A stretch of DNA of 64,000 bases from Thiosocius sp963759055. GTDB lineage: Bacteria > Pseudomonadota > Gammaproteobacteria > Chromatiales > Chromatiaceae. Made by a program: the position numbers and the translations under genes. Below the pieces are notes generated by a model. It was not told where the DNA came from and did not search any database. It saw nothing but the letters and a program-made list of their open reading frames with translations. This document shows positions 9,440 to 19,148 of the stretch, piece after piece. Location of the stretch: the NCBI GenBank assembly GCA_963759055.1, contig CAVWYD010000002.1, positions 1 through 64,000 on the forward strand, read 5' to 3'. The number at the start of each line of letters is the position of its first letter. The first letter of the stretch is position 1.

Positions 9440-9542
9440 TGGTTCCTTCTCAGTGCGGGAGAAGGTTAGGATGAGGGGGCCGAAGTCCAGGCGCCGGATG
9501 TGGGTATCCCCCACCCCAGCCCTCTCCCGGTGGGAGAGGGGG
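9440..9542. repeat. REP-like palindrome doublet (copy 2) in the cutA-fxsA gap
   Basis: The 333-base gap between the divergent cutA and fxsA genes holds a second REP doublet. One arm has CCTTCTCAGTGCGGGAGAAGG followed by TTAGGATGAGGGGG. The other is inverted, with CCCCACCCCAGCCC followed by TCTCCCGGTGGGAGAGG. The layout equals the copy near 2529-2639. The rest of the gap shows no gene. A promoter for fxsA should lie between 9545 and 9640, but no strong match was found. Confidence 0.7.
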
Positions 9543-9650
9543 CAATTGGTCTTTTGCCGTACCCGAAACCGCTGCGGCGCGACGAAACTCGATTTCCGAT
9601 CCGCCTCGTCCGGATCGATGCACAGGCCCTCGGCCCGGTTAAAACACCTC

Positions 9651-10100
9651 ATGATGATCAGCCCGGTCCTGCTTTTCCTGCTCTTCTTCGTCGGTGCACC
9701 CCTGGTCGAGCTTTATCTGCTGATCGAAGTGGGGAGCGAGATCGGTGCCCTGCCGACGATTGCCCTGTCGGTGTTCACGGCTCTGCTGGGTGGCACCCTG
9801 GTGCGTATGCAGGGGTTCGCCGTCCTGTTTCGCGCGCAATCGCAGATGGCCAACAAGGAGGTGCCGGCGCTCGAACTCATGGAGGGGGTGATGCTGCTGC
9901 TGGTCGGCCTGGCGCTGCTGCTGCCCGGTTTCATCACCGACGCGATCGGGTTTCTTCTGCTGATTCCGCCGCTGCGCCGCTGGCTGATCGTGCGCTGGCT
10001 GAAGTCGCGCGGCACCCTGCAGCCTGCGCCGGGGGCGTCCGATCGGCCCGAGACGCGATCGGACCGGATTATTGAGGGCGAATACAAGCGCGAGGACTAA
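9651..10100 (+). CDS. fxsA: FxsA family inner-membrane protein
   Basis: Small cytoplasmic-membrane protein; overexpression of the E. coli protein relieves F exclusion of phage T7, and the native role is unclear. The 149-residue product has three or four hydrophobic segments (PVLLFLLFFVGAPLVELYLL, IALSVFTALLGGTLVRMQG, LMEGVMLLLVGLALLLPGF, IGFLLLIPPLRRWLI) and a polar C-terminal tail. The open frame extends upstream through the REP repeat, so the start was placed at the first ATG before the first helix (a second ATG follows at 9654). Location next to groES is conserved in gammaproteobacteria. Confidence 0.88.
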   Translation: MMISPVLLFLLFFVGAPLVELYLLIEVGSEIGALPTIALSVFTALLGGTLVRMQGFAVLFRAQSQMANKEVPALELMEGVMLLLVGLALLLPGFITDAIGFLLLIPPLRRWLIVRWLKSRGTLQPAPGASDRPETRSDRIIEGEYKRED

Positions 10101-10672
10101 TGAAATCCAGGGTCGCGGTCCGAGGGGCGAGGGCCGAGGGGGGCGTTTGTTCCTCGTTCCTCGGGCCTCGAACCTCGCTCCTCATTCCCCGTCACGGCGG
10201 CGATGAGGTCGACGAAGTGTGGGAACCGGTCGGCGAGCTCGCCAAACACGGCCGCCTGCGCCTGTTCCTGCGGTCGCGTCGCGGCCTGCTGCAGATAGCC
10301 ATACGCATTCCCGCCCATGGCGACGCAGTAGTCGAGATCCTGGAAATGCCGACTGAGGCGGCCGGAAAACAGCCCGCCGACGAACAGCGCGAGATCGCCC
10401 AGGCGCTGCAGCCACAGACAGCGCTCGCGATGGCCCTGCGCCCCCATCGCCTCGCCGTAAAGCAGGGCGAGCGGGCGCAGTTGCAGGCGCTGTTCCGCAA
10501 AGTCGAAGACCCGCTCGCTGCGGGCGTATTGGCAAAGCAACGAGGCCACGTAGTGCAGGGTGGCGTCGTCTGCAGACAGATGGTGCCGGCCGGCGGTCGT
10601 TTGCACGGCATCGTGAAAATACTCGCCCAATTGCGCCGTCTCGATCACACGGTCGCTGTCCTGTTCGTGCAT
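10097..10672 (-). CDS. conserved hypothetical protein, divergent from groES
   Basis: A soluble-looking protein of 191 residues with no motif I can name. It contains CLWLQRLGDLALFVGGLFSG and DLDYCVAMGGNAYGYLQ, which look conserved rather than random. From about residue 165 the sequence (EERGSRPEERG) is a translation of a GGGCCGAGG-type intergenic repeat, so the original C-terminus was probably shorter. It is convergent with fxsA, the two ends overlapping, and divergent from groES. Its first 129 codons are copied again downstream. The function is unknown; the position beside groES may be coincidental. Confidence 0.6.
   Translation of the reverse strand: MHEQDSDRVIETAQLGEYFHDAVQTTAGRHHLSADDATLHYVASLLCQYARSERVFDFAEQRLQLRPLALLYGEAMGAQGHRERCLWLQRLGDLALFVGGLFSGRLSRHFQDLDYCVAMGGNAYGYLQQAATRPQEQAQAAVFGELADRFPHFVDLIAAVTGNEERGSRPEERGTNAPLGPRPSDRDPGFH
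10108..10196. repeat. GGCCGAGG-family inverted repeat between fxsA and the hypothetical gene
   Basis: Left arm GAGGGGCGAGGGCCGAGG, right arm CCTCGGGCCTCGAACCTCGC, facing each other across about 25 bases. It may act as a two-way terminator structure for the convergent genes, although no T-run follows. The same words recur at 14097-14130, in the 14254-14365 array and at 17970-18114. Confidence 0.5.
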
Positions 10673-10799
10673 GTCTCAACCTCTTTGCATCGCCGGCCTT
10701 GACTATTTTTACGACAATTTTGGAAAAAAGTTTAGTTATCAGCAGTTTGCCTCTGCGAGTGCCAGAAATGGTGTCGCAAATATTTTTCCCCTGGCGCCC

Positions 10800-10853
10800 T
10801 TGACTTGACGGACTTCGACCCTAATATTGGCACTCACCAAGAGCGAGTGCTAA
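10800..10853 (+). promoter_or_regulatory. groES promoter with CIRCE operator (copy A)
   Basis: A -35 box TTGACT (10800-10805), 16-base spacer and -10 box TAATAT (10822-10827) abut the inverted repeat TTGGCACTC-N9-GAGTGCTAA (10827-10853). This is the CIRCE operator bound by the HrcA repressor, differing from the consensus TTAGCACTC by one base. Heat control by HrcA rather than by sigma-32 alone is therefore likely. A sigma-32 overlap (CTTGAC before, CCCTAATAT after) is possible but weaker. Confidence 0.85.
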
Positions 10854-10918
10854 CAAACTCGCCCGGAAGCATCAAAGAGCTCAACCACTTCTCTTCAAAA
10901 CCTAGGAGATTCCGAGAC

Positions 10919-11209
10919 ATGAATATTCGTCCCCTGCATGACCGCGTGGTCGTTCGTCGCAAGGAAGAAGAAACCACCACCCCTGGGGGCATCGTCCTGC
11001 CCGGCTCGGCCGCCGAGAAACCGGTTCAGGGCGAGATCCTCGCCGCAGGCAAGGGCAAGATCCTCGAAAACGGCGACGTGCGTCCGCTGGACGTGAAAGT
11101 CGGCGATATCGTGCTGTTCGGCAAATACTCCGGCACCGAAGTCAAGATCGACGGCGAAGAAGTGCTGGTGATGCGCGAAGAAGACATCGTGGGTGTCATC
11201 GAAGGCTGA
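10919..11209 (+). CDS. groES: co-chaperonin GroES, copy A
   Basis: The 96-residue ring-forming lid of the GroEL chaperonin. It starts MNIRPLHDRVVVRRKEEETT, has the mobile loop GGIVLPGSAAEKP and ends EVLVMREEDIVGVIEG, a full-length intact protein. An AGGAGA ribosome site precedes the ATG. The second copy at 12071-12361 encodes an identical protein with a few silent differences. Downstream of this copy only a 51-codon groEL stump follows, so copy A would make GroES without GroEL. Confidence 0.95.
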   Translation: MNIRPLHDRVVVRRKEEETTTPGGIVLPGSAAEKPVQGEILAAGKGKILENGDVRPLDVKVGDIVLFGKYSGTEVKIDGEEVLVMREEDIVGVIEG

Positions 11210-11285
11210 TCACGGCCGCGCCTTTCGGCCTTTGGCCGACTGGGTGACATCAATCTCAGACAATATTGAATTCAGGTAAACAGAA

Positions 11286-11438
11286 ATGAGTGCAAAAGAA
11301 GTCAAGTTTTCCGACGATGCCCGTCAGCGCATGCTCAAGGGCGTCAACGTTCTGGCCAATGCAGTGAAGGTCACCCTCGGCCCGAAAGGCCGCAACGTGG
11401 TGCTGGAGAAATCCTTCGGTGCGCCGACCATCACCAAG
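11286..11438 (+). pseudogene. groEL: groEL 5' fragment left by the tandem duplication
   Basis: The first 51 codons of groEL (MSAKEVKFSDDARQRMLKGV to GAPTITK) are intact, preceded by the normal groES-groEL spacer. Then the sequence jumps at 11439 into the antisense strand of the duplicated hypothetical gene. The frame stays open to 11888 by chance, so a 200-residue chimera could be made, but only the first quarter is GroEL. It lacks the apical and most of the equatorial domain and cannot be a chaperonin. Confidence 0.85.
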
Positions 11439-11825
11439 CTGCTGCAGATAGCCATACGCATTCCCGCCCATGGCGACGCAGTAGTCGAGATCCTGGAAAT
11501 GCCGACTGAGGCGGCCGGAAAACAGCCCGCCCACGAACAGCGCGAGATCGCCCAGGCGCTGCAGCCACAGACAGCGCTCGTGACGGCCCTGCGCCCCCAT
11601 CGCCTCGCCGTAAAGCAGTGCGAGCGGGCGCAGTTGCAGGCGCTGTTCAGCAAAGTCGAAGACCCGTTCGCTGCGGGCGTATTGGCAAAGCAACGAGGCC
11701 ACGTAGTGCAGGGTGGCGTCGTCTGCAGACAGATGGTGCCGGCCGGCGGTCGTTTGCACGGCATCGTGAAAATACTCGCCCAATTGCGCCGTCTCGATCA
11801 CACGGTCGCTGTCCTGTTCGTGCAT
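11439..11825 (-). pseudogene. truncated second copy of the hypothetical gene
   Basis: Repeats the first 129 codons (MHEQDSDRVIETAQLGEYFH to AYGYLQQ) of the gene at 10672-10097 with a few substitutions. It then runs into antisense groEL sequence. It retains its start and upstream region, but the C-terminal third is lost. Confidence 0.8.
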
Positions 11826-11952
11826 GTCTCAACCTCTTTGCATCGCCGGCCTAGACTATTTTTACGACAATTTTGGAAAAAAGTTTAGTTATCAGCAGTT
11901 TGCCTCTGCGAGTGCCAGAAAGGGTGTCGCAAATATTTTTCCCCTGGCGCCC

Positions 11953-12006
11953 TTGACTTGACGGGCTTCGACCCTAATATTGGCACTCACCAAGAGCGAG
12001 TGCTAA
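11953..12006 (+). promoter_or_regulatory. groES promoter with CIRCE operator (copy B)
   Basis: TTGACT (11953-11958), 16-base spacer, TAATAT (11975-11980), then TTGGCACTC-N9-GAGTGCTAA (11980-12006). Both boxes and the operator are preserved exactly as in copy A, so this copy should drive the complete groESL operon under HrcA control. Confidence 0.85.
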
Positions 12007-12070
12007 CAAACTCGTCCGGGAGCATAAAAAGCTCAACCACTTCTCTTCAAAACCTAGGAGATTCCGAGAC

Positions 12071-12361
12071 ATGAATATTCGTCCCCTGCATGACCGCGTG
12101 GTCGTTCGTCGCAAGGAAGAAGAAACCACCACCCCTGGGGGCATTGTCCTGCCCGGCTCGGCCGCCGAGAAACCGGTTCAGGGCGAGATCCTCGCCGCAG
12201 GCAAGGGAAAGATCCTCGAAAACGGCGACGTGCGTCCGCTGGACGTGAAAGTCGGCGATATCGTGCTGTTCGGCAAATATTCCGGCACCGAAGTCAAGAT
12301 CGATGGCGAAGAAGTGCTGGTGATGCGCGAAGAAGACATCGTGGGTGTCATCGAAGGCTGA
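12071..12361 (+). CDS. groES: co-chaperonin GroES, copy B
   Basis: Full-length 96-residue GroES encoding the same protein as copy A. It has the AGGAGA ribosome site and is followed after 75 bases by the complete groEL. This is the copy in the ordinary groES-groEL operon arrangement. Confidence 0.96.
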   Translation: MNIRPLHDRVVVRRKEEETTTPGGIVLPGSAAEKPVQGEILAAGKGKILENGDVRPLDVKVGDIVLFGKYSGTEVKIDGEEVLVMREEDIVGVIEG

Positions 12362-12436
12362 TCACGGCCGCCCCTTTCGGCCTTTGGCCGATGGGTGACA
12401 TCAATCTCAGACAATATTGAATTCAGGTAAACATAA

Positions 12437-14093
<1,657 letters not shown>

Positions 14094-14196
14094 TCAACCA
14101 GGGCCGAGGTTCGAGGGCCGAGGTTCGAGGAGCAATCCGGAAGGCCTTCCCGTTGACCTAGAGACCCCGATTCGGCCATCAATGCCGACGAAAAGA

Positions 14197-14227
14197 CCCC
14201 GCCGGAGTTATACCGGGCGGGGTTTTT
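14197..14227 (+). terminator. rho-independent terminator of groESL
   Basis: A GC-rich hairpin with arms CCCCGCCGG and CCGGGCGGGG around a short AT-rich loop, followed by TTTTT. It lies about 100 bases after the groEL stop. Confidence 0.85.
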
Positions 14228-14253
14228 CGTTTGTGTCAATCTGCGGAGCGTCG

Positions 14254-14365
14254 ACCTCGACCCTCGACCCTCGACCCTCGACCCTCGACCCTCGACCCTC
14301 GACCCTCGACCCTCGACCCTCGACCCTCGACCCTCGACCCTCGACCCTCGACCCTCGACCCTCGA
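14254..14365. repeat. heptamer tandem array (CCCTCGA)15
   Basis: Fifteen perfect head-to-tail copies of CCCTCGA from 14261 to 14365, with one imperfect unit before. It follows the groEL terminator, in a 449-base stretch without a gene. The unit is open in all frames and gives spurious repeats such as SRVEGRG on the minus strand. The words resemble the GGTTCGAGGGCCGAGG motif at 14097-14130, so the array may have arisen by slippage in a member of that repeat family. Confidence 0.95.
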
Positions 14366-14542
14366 TCCTTGGGTCAGGCGGCGCGGGATAGGAGACAAAG
14401 TCTTTCCTGCACTGAGGCGGAATTTGGGTTATTTTCCGGCATGGGCGAAATAGCGGCGGTCCATACCCGGTCTATGGCTTGGCTGGGCCAGTGAAAAAGC
14501 ACTTATGGCCGGAAAAATAATCATCAACTGGAGGATGTTCAC

Positions 14543-14998
14543 ATGTTCAAGCGATATCTGTTTGCGGGTCTTTTTCTTGCCATGATGCTGCCGACGGCGC
14601 AGGCGGTCGACGGAATGATGACGATGCAGAGTGCGCATTCGGTGGCCGATACGGTGAACCGTCTGGAGACGGGGTTGAGTGGTGCGGGATTCAAGATTTT
14701 TGCGCGGGTCGACCATGGCGCTGGCGCGAAAAGCGTGAACATGCCGTTGCCGCCGACCGAGCTGCTGATTTTCGGCAAACCTGAGGCCGGGACCAAGCTG
14801 ATGCAGAGTCAACGCACGGTGGGCATCGAGCTGCCGTTGAAGTATCTTGTCTGGGAAGATGCCGAAGGCAAGGTGATGGTGGGATGGAATGACCCCGCGT
14901 GGTTCACCCAGCGACATGGTATCGATGATCAGGCGCCCGTCGTCGGGAAGATCCAGGGTGCACTGAAGAAGTTTGCCACCGAGGCTTCCGAACCCTGA
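14543..14998 (+). CDS. exported DUF302 domain protein
   Basis: A 151-residue protein with a cleavable signal peptide (MFKRYLFAGLFLAMMLPTAQA). A DUF302 domain follows: SVADTVNRLETGLSGAGFKI, ARVDHGAGAKSVNMPLPPTEL, LIFGKPEAGTKLMQ, and ELPLKYLVWEDAEGKV. DUF302 proteins are widespread small periplasmic or cytoplasmic proteins of unknown function. A GGAGG site sits nine bases before the ATG. It is monocistronic-looking, with glnE starting 134 bases later. The frame is intact. Confidence 0.9.
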   Translation: MFKRYLFAGLFLAMMLPTAQAVDGMMTMQSAHSVADTVNRLETGLSGAGFKIFARVDHGAGAKSVNMPLPPTELLIFGKPEAGTKLMQSQRTVGIELPLKYLVWEDAEGKVMVGWNDPAWFTQRHGIDDQAPVVGKIQGALKKFATEASEP

Positions 14999-15132
14999 TC
15001 GACTGCCCCGTTCGTTTCTCACGTTTCGGCGCGGCAGGAATCGCACGGCGGTCGGCGGGCATTGCAGCTGTGTTGCATTGACCGGCTCTGGCTCGCCCTG
15101 AAGCGCAACGGACCCGTGGGACAGGACAGCAG

Positions 15133-17994
15133 ATGACTGAAGAGACGGCCGCGACGCGGCTGGAACGTTACCGAAACGCCTGGCGCAATGCGCCGGGCGT
15201 TGTTGATTCCACCGCTGTTTTCCCGGACGTCGAGCGCATGGAGACGGTATGGCGCTGGAGCGATTTTGTCGCCCAGGCCTGCCTGCGCAACCCGCCCCTG
15301 CTGGCCGGGCTGCACGGCGATGGCCTGCTCGACCGTCGCCGCGACAGCGGTGAGATGGCCGATTCCCTGGCGGCCGTGCTCGCGGATGCTGGTGATGAGA
15401 CTGCACTGGAATCCGGTCTTCGCCGGTTCCGGCAGCGTGAGATGGTGCGGATCATCTGGCGCGATCTGGCCGGGCTGGCCTCCCTGGATGAGACCCTCGA
15501 CGAGCTTTCCGAACTGGCCGATGTCTGCATACGGCAGTCCCTGGACAAACTCCATGCCTGGGCGGTTGCCAGGTCCGGGGTGCCTCGCAGTGCCGACGGT
15601 ACGGCCCAACGACTGATCGTGCTTGGCATGGGCAAACTGGGCGCCCGTGAACTGAACCTGTCATCAGACATCGATCTGATCTTCTGCTTCCCGGAGCACG
15701 GCCGTACCGATGGCAAGCGACCGGTCGAGAACGAACAGTTCTTTACCCGCCTGGGCCGGCAACTGGTCAATGTGCTGAGCAAGCAGACGGTCGACGGTTT
15801 CGTGTTCCGGGTCGACATGCGGCTGCGGCCCTTCGGTGAATCGGGTCCCCTGGTCGCCAGCTTCGATGCGATGGAGAACTACTACCATTCGCAGGCGCGC
15901 GACTGGGAGCGTTATGCGATGGTCAAGGTGCGACCGATCACCGGTGAACCGCATGAAGTCAAGCCGCTGATGGATATGCTGCGTGCCTTCGTATTTCGCC
16001 GTTATATCGATTTCGGCGTGATCGAATCGATTCGTGAAATGAAGCGCATGATCGAGCGCGAGTTACACGGCAAGGGGATGGACGCGAACATCAAGCTGGG
16101 ACAGGGGGGTATCCGCGAAGTCGAGTTCATCGGCCAGGCTTTTCAGCTGGTTCGCGGCGGTCGCGAACCCGATCTTCAGAAAAGGCCCATCCAGCCGGTC
16201 ATCGGTCTGCTGGCCGAAAAAGAGATCCTGCCCGATTTTGCTGCCAGCGAACTGGTTGCCGCTTATCGGTTCCTTCGCCTGACCGAGAATCGCATCCAGG
16301 CATGGAAAGATGAACAAAAGCACAGGCTTCCGGCAGACGACTCGGGTAAGGCCCGGCTCGCGGCCAGCATGGGGTTCGACACCTGGGACGCGTTTGAACG
16401 GACCCTGGAGAAGCACCGCCGGCATGTGCACGAGCAGTTCGGCCATGTCTTCGCATCGCCTCAGGCGGAGCAGTCGCCGCAGGATACGGTTTTGGGCAGA
16501 ACCTGGCTCGCCGGCGCGGACGATGACACCGCACTGGCAGCGCTGATCGACGCAGGTTTCGAGGATGCCCCGTCCGCTCTGGGCAGGCTGAGCGATTTCA
16601 GAGATTCAGTGGTGGTCAGGGCCCTGTTGACGCGCGGGCGCAGCAAGCTCGACCAGCTGATGCCCTCGTTGATCGAGGCCTCGGCCCGGCAGCAGGAGCC
16701 GGATACGACGCTCGACCGGCTGCTGCGCCTGATTGCGGCGATCGTGCGCCGCACCGCTTATCTCGATCTGCTGGTGGAGAATCCGCTGGCGCTGTCGCAG
16801 ATGGTCCGGCTTGTCAGTGAGAGCAGCTGGGTGGTGTCGCAGCTGATCCGACAGCCGCTGCTGCTGGACGAACTGCTCGACCCCCGACGACTGTATTCGC
16901 CTATGCATTTCACGGAGCTTCAAGGCGAGCTCCAGACACTGCTGGAGTCGGTAGCCGAGGGCGACCTTGAGCAGGAGATGGAGCGTCTGCGCCAGTTCGC
17001 ACAGGGTAACGTGCTGAGGGTGGCCGCCGCAGATATCGTCGGCGCGATACCGCTGATGGTGGTCAGCGATTATCTGACCGAGATCGCCGAGGTCACCCTG
17101 CAATGCGTTCAGGCGAGTGCCTGGCGCGATCTGGTGCAAAAGTACGGTCGTCCGGGGGAACTGGCAGATATGGAGACCGGTTTCGCCGTGATTGGCTACG
17201 GCAAGCTCGGCGGTATCGAACTGGGTTATGCCTCGGATCTGGATCTCGTGTTTCTGCATGGTAGCGCCAATTTGAATGCGGTGACGGACGGCCGGCGCAG
17301 CGTAGCCAACGATGTCTTCTATGTTCGTCTGGGGCAGCGTGTGATCCATATGCTGACGACGCGCACGCCGTCCGGTCTGCTGTACGAGGCCGATATGCGA
17401 TTGCGCCCAAACGGCAATTCCGGTGCGCTGGTGGCCTCCCTGAACACCTTCGAGAAGTATCAGCTCAACGATGCCTGGACCTGGGAGCATCAGGCCCTGG
17501 TGCGGGCCCGCGCAGTGGCCGGGGACCCCGTGGTAATGGCCAGGTTTAAGGCGATGCGCCATCAGATTCTGTCAATGCAGAGGGATCCGGAGAAGCTGCT
17601 TGCCGATGTCAGGGAAATGCGTCAGAAGATGCGTGACAGCCTCGACCGCAGCGATGCCGAACACTTCCATATCAAACAGGGTACGGGTGGCCTGGTCGAT
17701 ATCGAATTCCTGGTGCAGTACGCGGTGCTGCGCTGGGCGCATGAGTATCCGAGCCTGACCGAATGGACCGACAATGCGCGACTGCTCGAACGCCTCGCGG
17801 AACATCGTTTACTTCCTGAAGGCGCGGCCGATCAGTTGTGGAATGCGTACCAGGTTTTCCGCGGCGTGGTTCACCGGCGCGCGCTGCAGGAGGAAAGCTC
17901 GCTGGTGCCGGCGGAACAGCTGGTCGAAGAGCGGGCGATGGTCAGGGATGTGTGGGAGGAAGTAATTGGAGAGGGCCAGGGGCCGAGGGCCTAG
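15133..17994 (+). CDS. glnE: bifunctional glutamine synthetase adenylyltransferase/deadenylyltransferase
   Basis: Controls glutamine synthetase by adding or removing AMP in response to PII. The 953-residue protein contains two nucleotidyltransferase domains. The first, deadenylylating, has LGMGKLGARELNLSSDIDLI near residue 170. The second, adenylylating, has GYGKLGGIELGYASDLDLVF near residue 690. Each is followed by the helical RLRPFGESG or RLRPNGNSGA segments and a PII-uridylyltransferase-like bundle. Length is normal and the frame is intact. The last residues and the TAG stop are encoded by a GGCCGAGG repeat. It is upstream of ilvE and the waa genes on the same strand, the order seen in pseudomonads and relatives. 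Confidence 0.97.
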   Translation: MTEETAATRLERYRNAWRNAPGVVDSTAVFPDVERMETVWRWSDFVAQACLRNPPLLAGLHGDGLLDRRRDSGEMADSLAAVLADAGDETALESGLRRFRQREMVRIIWRDLAGLASLDETLDELSELADVCIRQSLDKLHAWAVARSGVPRSADGTAQRLIVLGMGKLGARELNLSSDIDLIFCFPEHGRTDGKRPVENEQFFTRLGRQLVNVLSKQTVDGFVFRVDMRLRPFGESGPLVASFDAMENYYHSQARDWERYAMVKVRPITGEPHEVKPLMDMLRAFVFRRYIDFGVIESIREMKRMIERELHGKGMDANIKLGQGGIREVEFIGQAFQLVRGGREPDLQKRPIQPVIGLLAEKEILPDFAASELVAAYRFLRLTENRIQAWKDEQKHRLPADDSGKARLAASMGFDTWDAFERTLEKHRRHVHEQFGHVFASPQAEQSPQDTVLGRTWLAGADDDTALAALIDAGFEDAPSALGRLSDFRDSVVVRALLTRGRSKLDQLMPSLIEASARQQEPDTTLDRLLRLIAAIVRRTAYLDLLVENPLALSQMVRLVSESSWVVSQLIRQPLLLDELLDPRRLYSPMHFTELQGELQTLLESVAEGDLEQEMERLRQFAQGNVLRVAAADIVGAIPLMVVSDYLTEIAEVTLQCVQASAWRDLVQKYGRPGELADMETGFAVIGYGKLGGIELGYASDLDLVFLHGSANLNAVTDGRRSVANDVFYVRLGQRVIHMLTTRTPSGLLYEADMRLRPNGNSGALVASLNTFEKYQLNDAWTWEHQALVRARAVAGDPVVMARFKAMRHQILSMQRDPEKLLADVREMRQKMRDSLDRSDAEHFHIKQGTGGLVDIEFLVQYAVLRWAHEYPSLTEWTDNARLLERLAEHRLLPEGAADQLWNAYQVFRGVVHRRALQEESSLVPAEQLVEERAMVRDVWEEVIGEGQGPRA

Positions 17995-18114
17995 GGCCGA
18001 AGGTTCGAGAACTCGCAAAATTGTACGGTCGGGCACATCCGGACGTCCGCACGCACAGCCTGCCGCTTCAAGCTGAGTTTCACCTCGGCCCCTCGGCCCT
18101 AGGCCCCCGGCCCC
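17970..18114. repeat. GGCCGAGG-family inverted repeat at the glnE end
   Basis: Left arm GGGGCCGAGGGCCTAGGGCC (17981-18000), right arm CCTCGGCCCTAGGCCCCCGG (about 18092-18111). These are near-perfect inverted copies separated by about 80 bases. The glnE stop codon lies in the left arm. Together with 10108-10196 and 14097-14365, this makes a dispersed family. Confidence 0.65.
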
Positions 18115-18191
18115 ATTCTATGGTTCAATAAGCGGCTGCGCGCGGGTGGTTTGCTGCCCGGGCGCCATGAATTCTTCTGGAGCTTCGAACG

Positions 18192-19115
18192 ATGCAAACG
18201 ATGGCGGATCGCGACGGCCTGATCTGGCTCGATGGCGAGATGGTTCCCTGGCGCGAGGCCAAGACCCACGTGTTGACCCATACCCTGCATTACGGGATGG
18301 GTGTTTTCGAGGGCGTGCGCGCCTACCATGCCGAGCAGGGAACGGCGATTTTCCGTCTGGAGGATCATACTGATCGCCTGTTTCGTTCGGCGCATATCCT
18401 GGGCATGGATATGCCGTACGATCGTGACATGCTCAACGAGGCCCAACGCCGCGCGGTGAGCGAAAACAAGCTCGATTCGGCCTACATCCGGCCGATGTGC
18501 TTTTACGGCTCGGAGGGGATGGGCCTGCGCGCCGACAACCTCAAGGTCCATTGCATGGTCGCAGCCTGGGCCTGGGGTGCCTACCTTGGTGAGGAGGGGA
18601 TGACCAACGGCATCCGTATCCGTGTCTCGTCGTTCACCCGTCATCACGTCAACACCACCATGTGCCGGGCCAAGGCCAATGGCAACTATATGAACTCGAT
18701 GATGGCATTGAAGGAGGCGATGGATACGGGTTACGACGAGGCCCTGCTGCTGGACGTCAACGGTTTCGTGATGGAAGGCTCGGGCGAGAACATATTTATC
18801 GTTCGTGACGGTGTGCTCTATACGCCGGACCTGACCTCTGCACTCGACGGCATCACGCGCCGCACGGTGATGCAGCTGGCTGCCGATGAAGGCTTGCAGG
18901 TGATCGAGAAACGCATCACCCGTGACGAGGTGTACATTGCGGATGAGGCATTCTTTACCGGGACTGCGGCCGAGGTGACCCCGATCCGTGAAGTCGATGG
19001 CCGCGCCATCGGCAGCGGCAGCCGCGGGCCGATCACCGAGAAACTGCAGAGCAAGTATTTTGATGTGGTGCACGGTCGCAGCCCGGAACACACCGATTGG
19101 CTGAACCTGGTCTGA
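18192..19115 (+). CDS. ilvE: branched-chain amino acid aminotransferase
   Basis: PLP enzyme for the last step of Val, Leu and Ile synthesis. The 307-residue fold-type IV protein shows HTLHYGMGVFEGVRAY, IRPMCFYG, the lysine region KANGNYMNSMMALKEA, and the PLP phosphate site EGSGENIFIV and LDGITRRTV. Length matches E. coli IlvE. The start could also be the ATG three codons downstream (MADRDGLIW). It is followed by the small zinc-finger gene and the waa genes, a conserved gammaproteobacterial order. Confidence 0.96.
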   Translation: MQTMADRDGLIWLDGEMVPWREAKTHVLTHTLHYGMGVFEGVRAYHAEQGTAIFRLEDHTDRLFRSAHILGMDMPYDRDMLNEAQRRAVSENKLDSAYIRPMCFYGSEGMGLRADNLKVHCMVAAWAWGAYLGEEGMTNGIRIRVSSFTRHHVNTTMCRAKANGNYMNSMMALKEAMDTGYDEALLLDVNGFVMEGSGENIFIVRDGVLYTPDLTSALDGITRRTVMQLAADEGLQVIEKRITRDEVYIADEAFFTGTAAEVTPIREVDGRAIGSGSRGPITEKLQSKYFDVVHGRSPEHTDWLNLV

Positions 19116-19148
19116 ATGCGACTGGATGCGGAAAAAACGGAGAACAGC

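Larger units (their letters stand above)
10286..11438. repeat. tandem duplication, unit A (groES region)
   Basis: This 1153-base unit is repeated immediately downstream as 11439-12589 (1151 bases). It spans the first 129 codons of the divergent hypothetical gene, the shared promoter/CIRCE region, all of groES and the first 51 codons of groEL. The junction is abrupt: ATCACCAAG of groEL continues directly into CTGCTGCAGATAGCC of the hypothetical gene. The copies differ by scattered substitutions and two single-base gaps, so they are close but not identical. Confidence 0.9.

Noticed and set aside
10100..10702. Plus-strand open frame antisense to the hypothetical gene beside fxsA
   Set aside because: Present in both duplicate units only because the minus-strand gene is there; no ribosome site and no family resemblance.
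14254..14365. CRISPR array
   Set aside because: Units are 7 bases with no spacers, so it is a simple tandem repeat.
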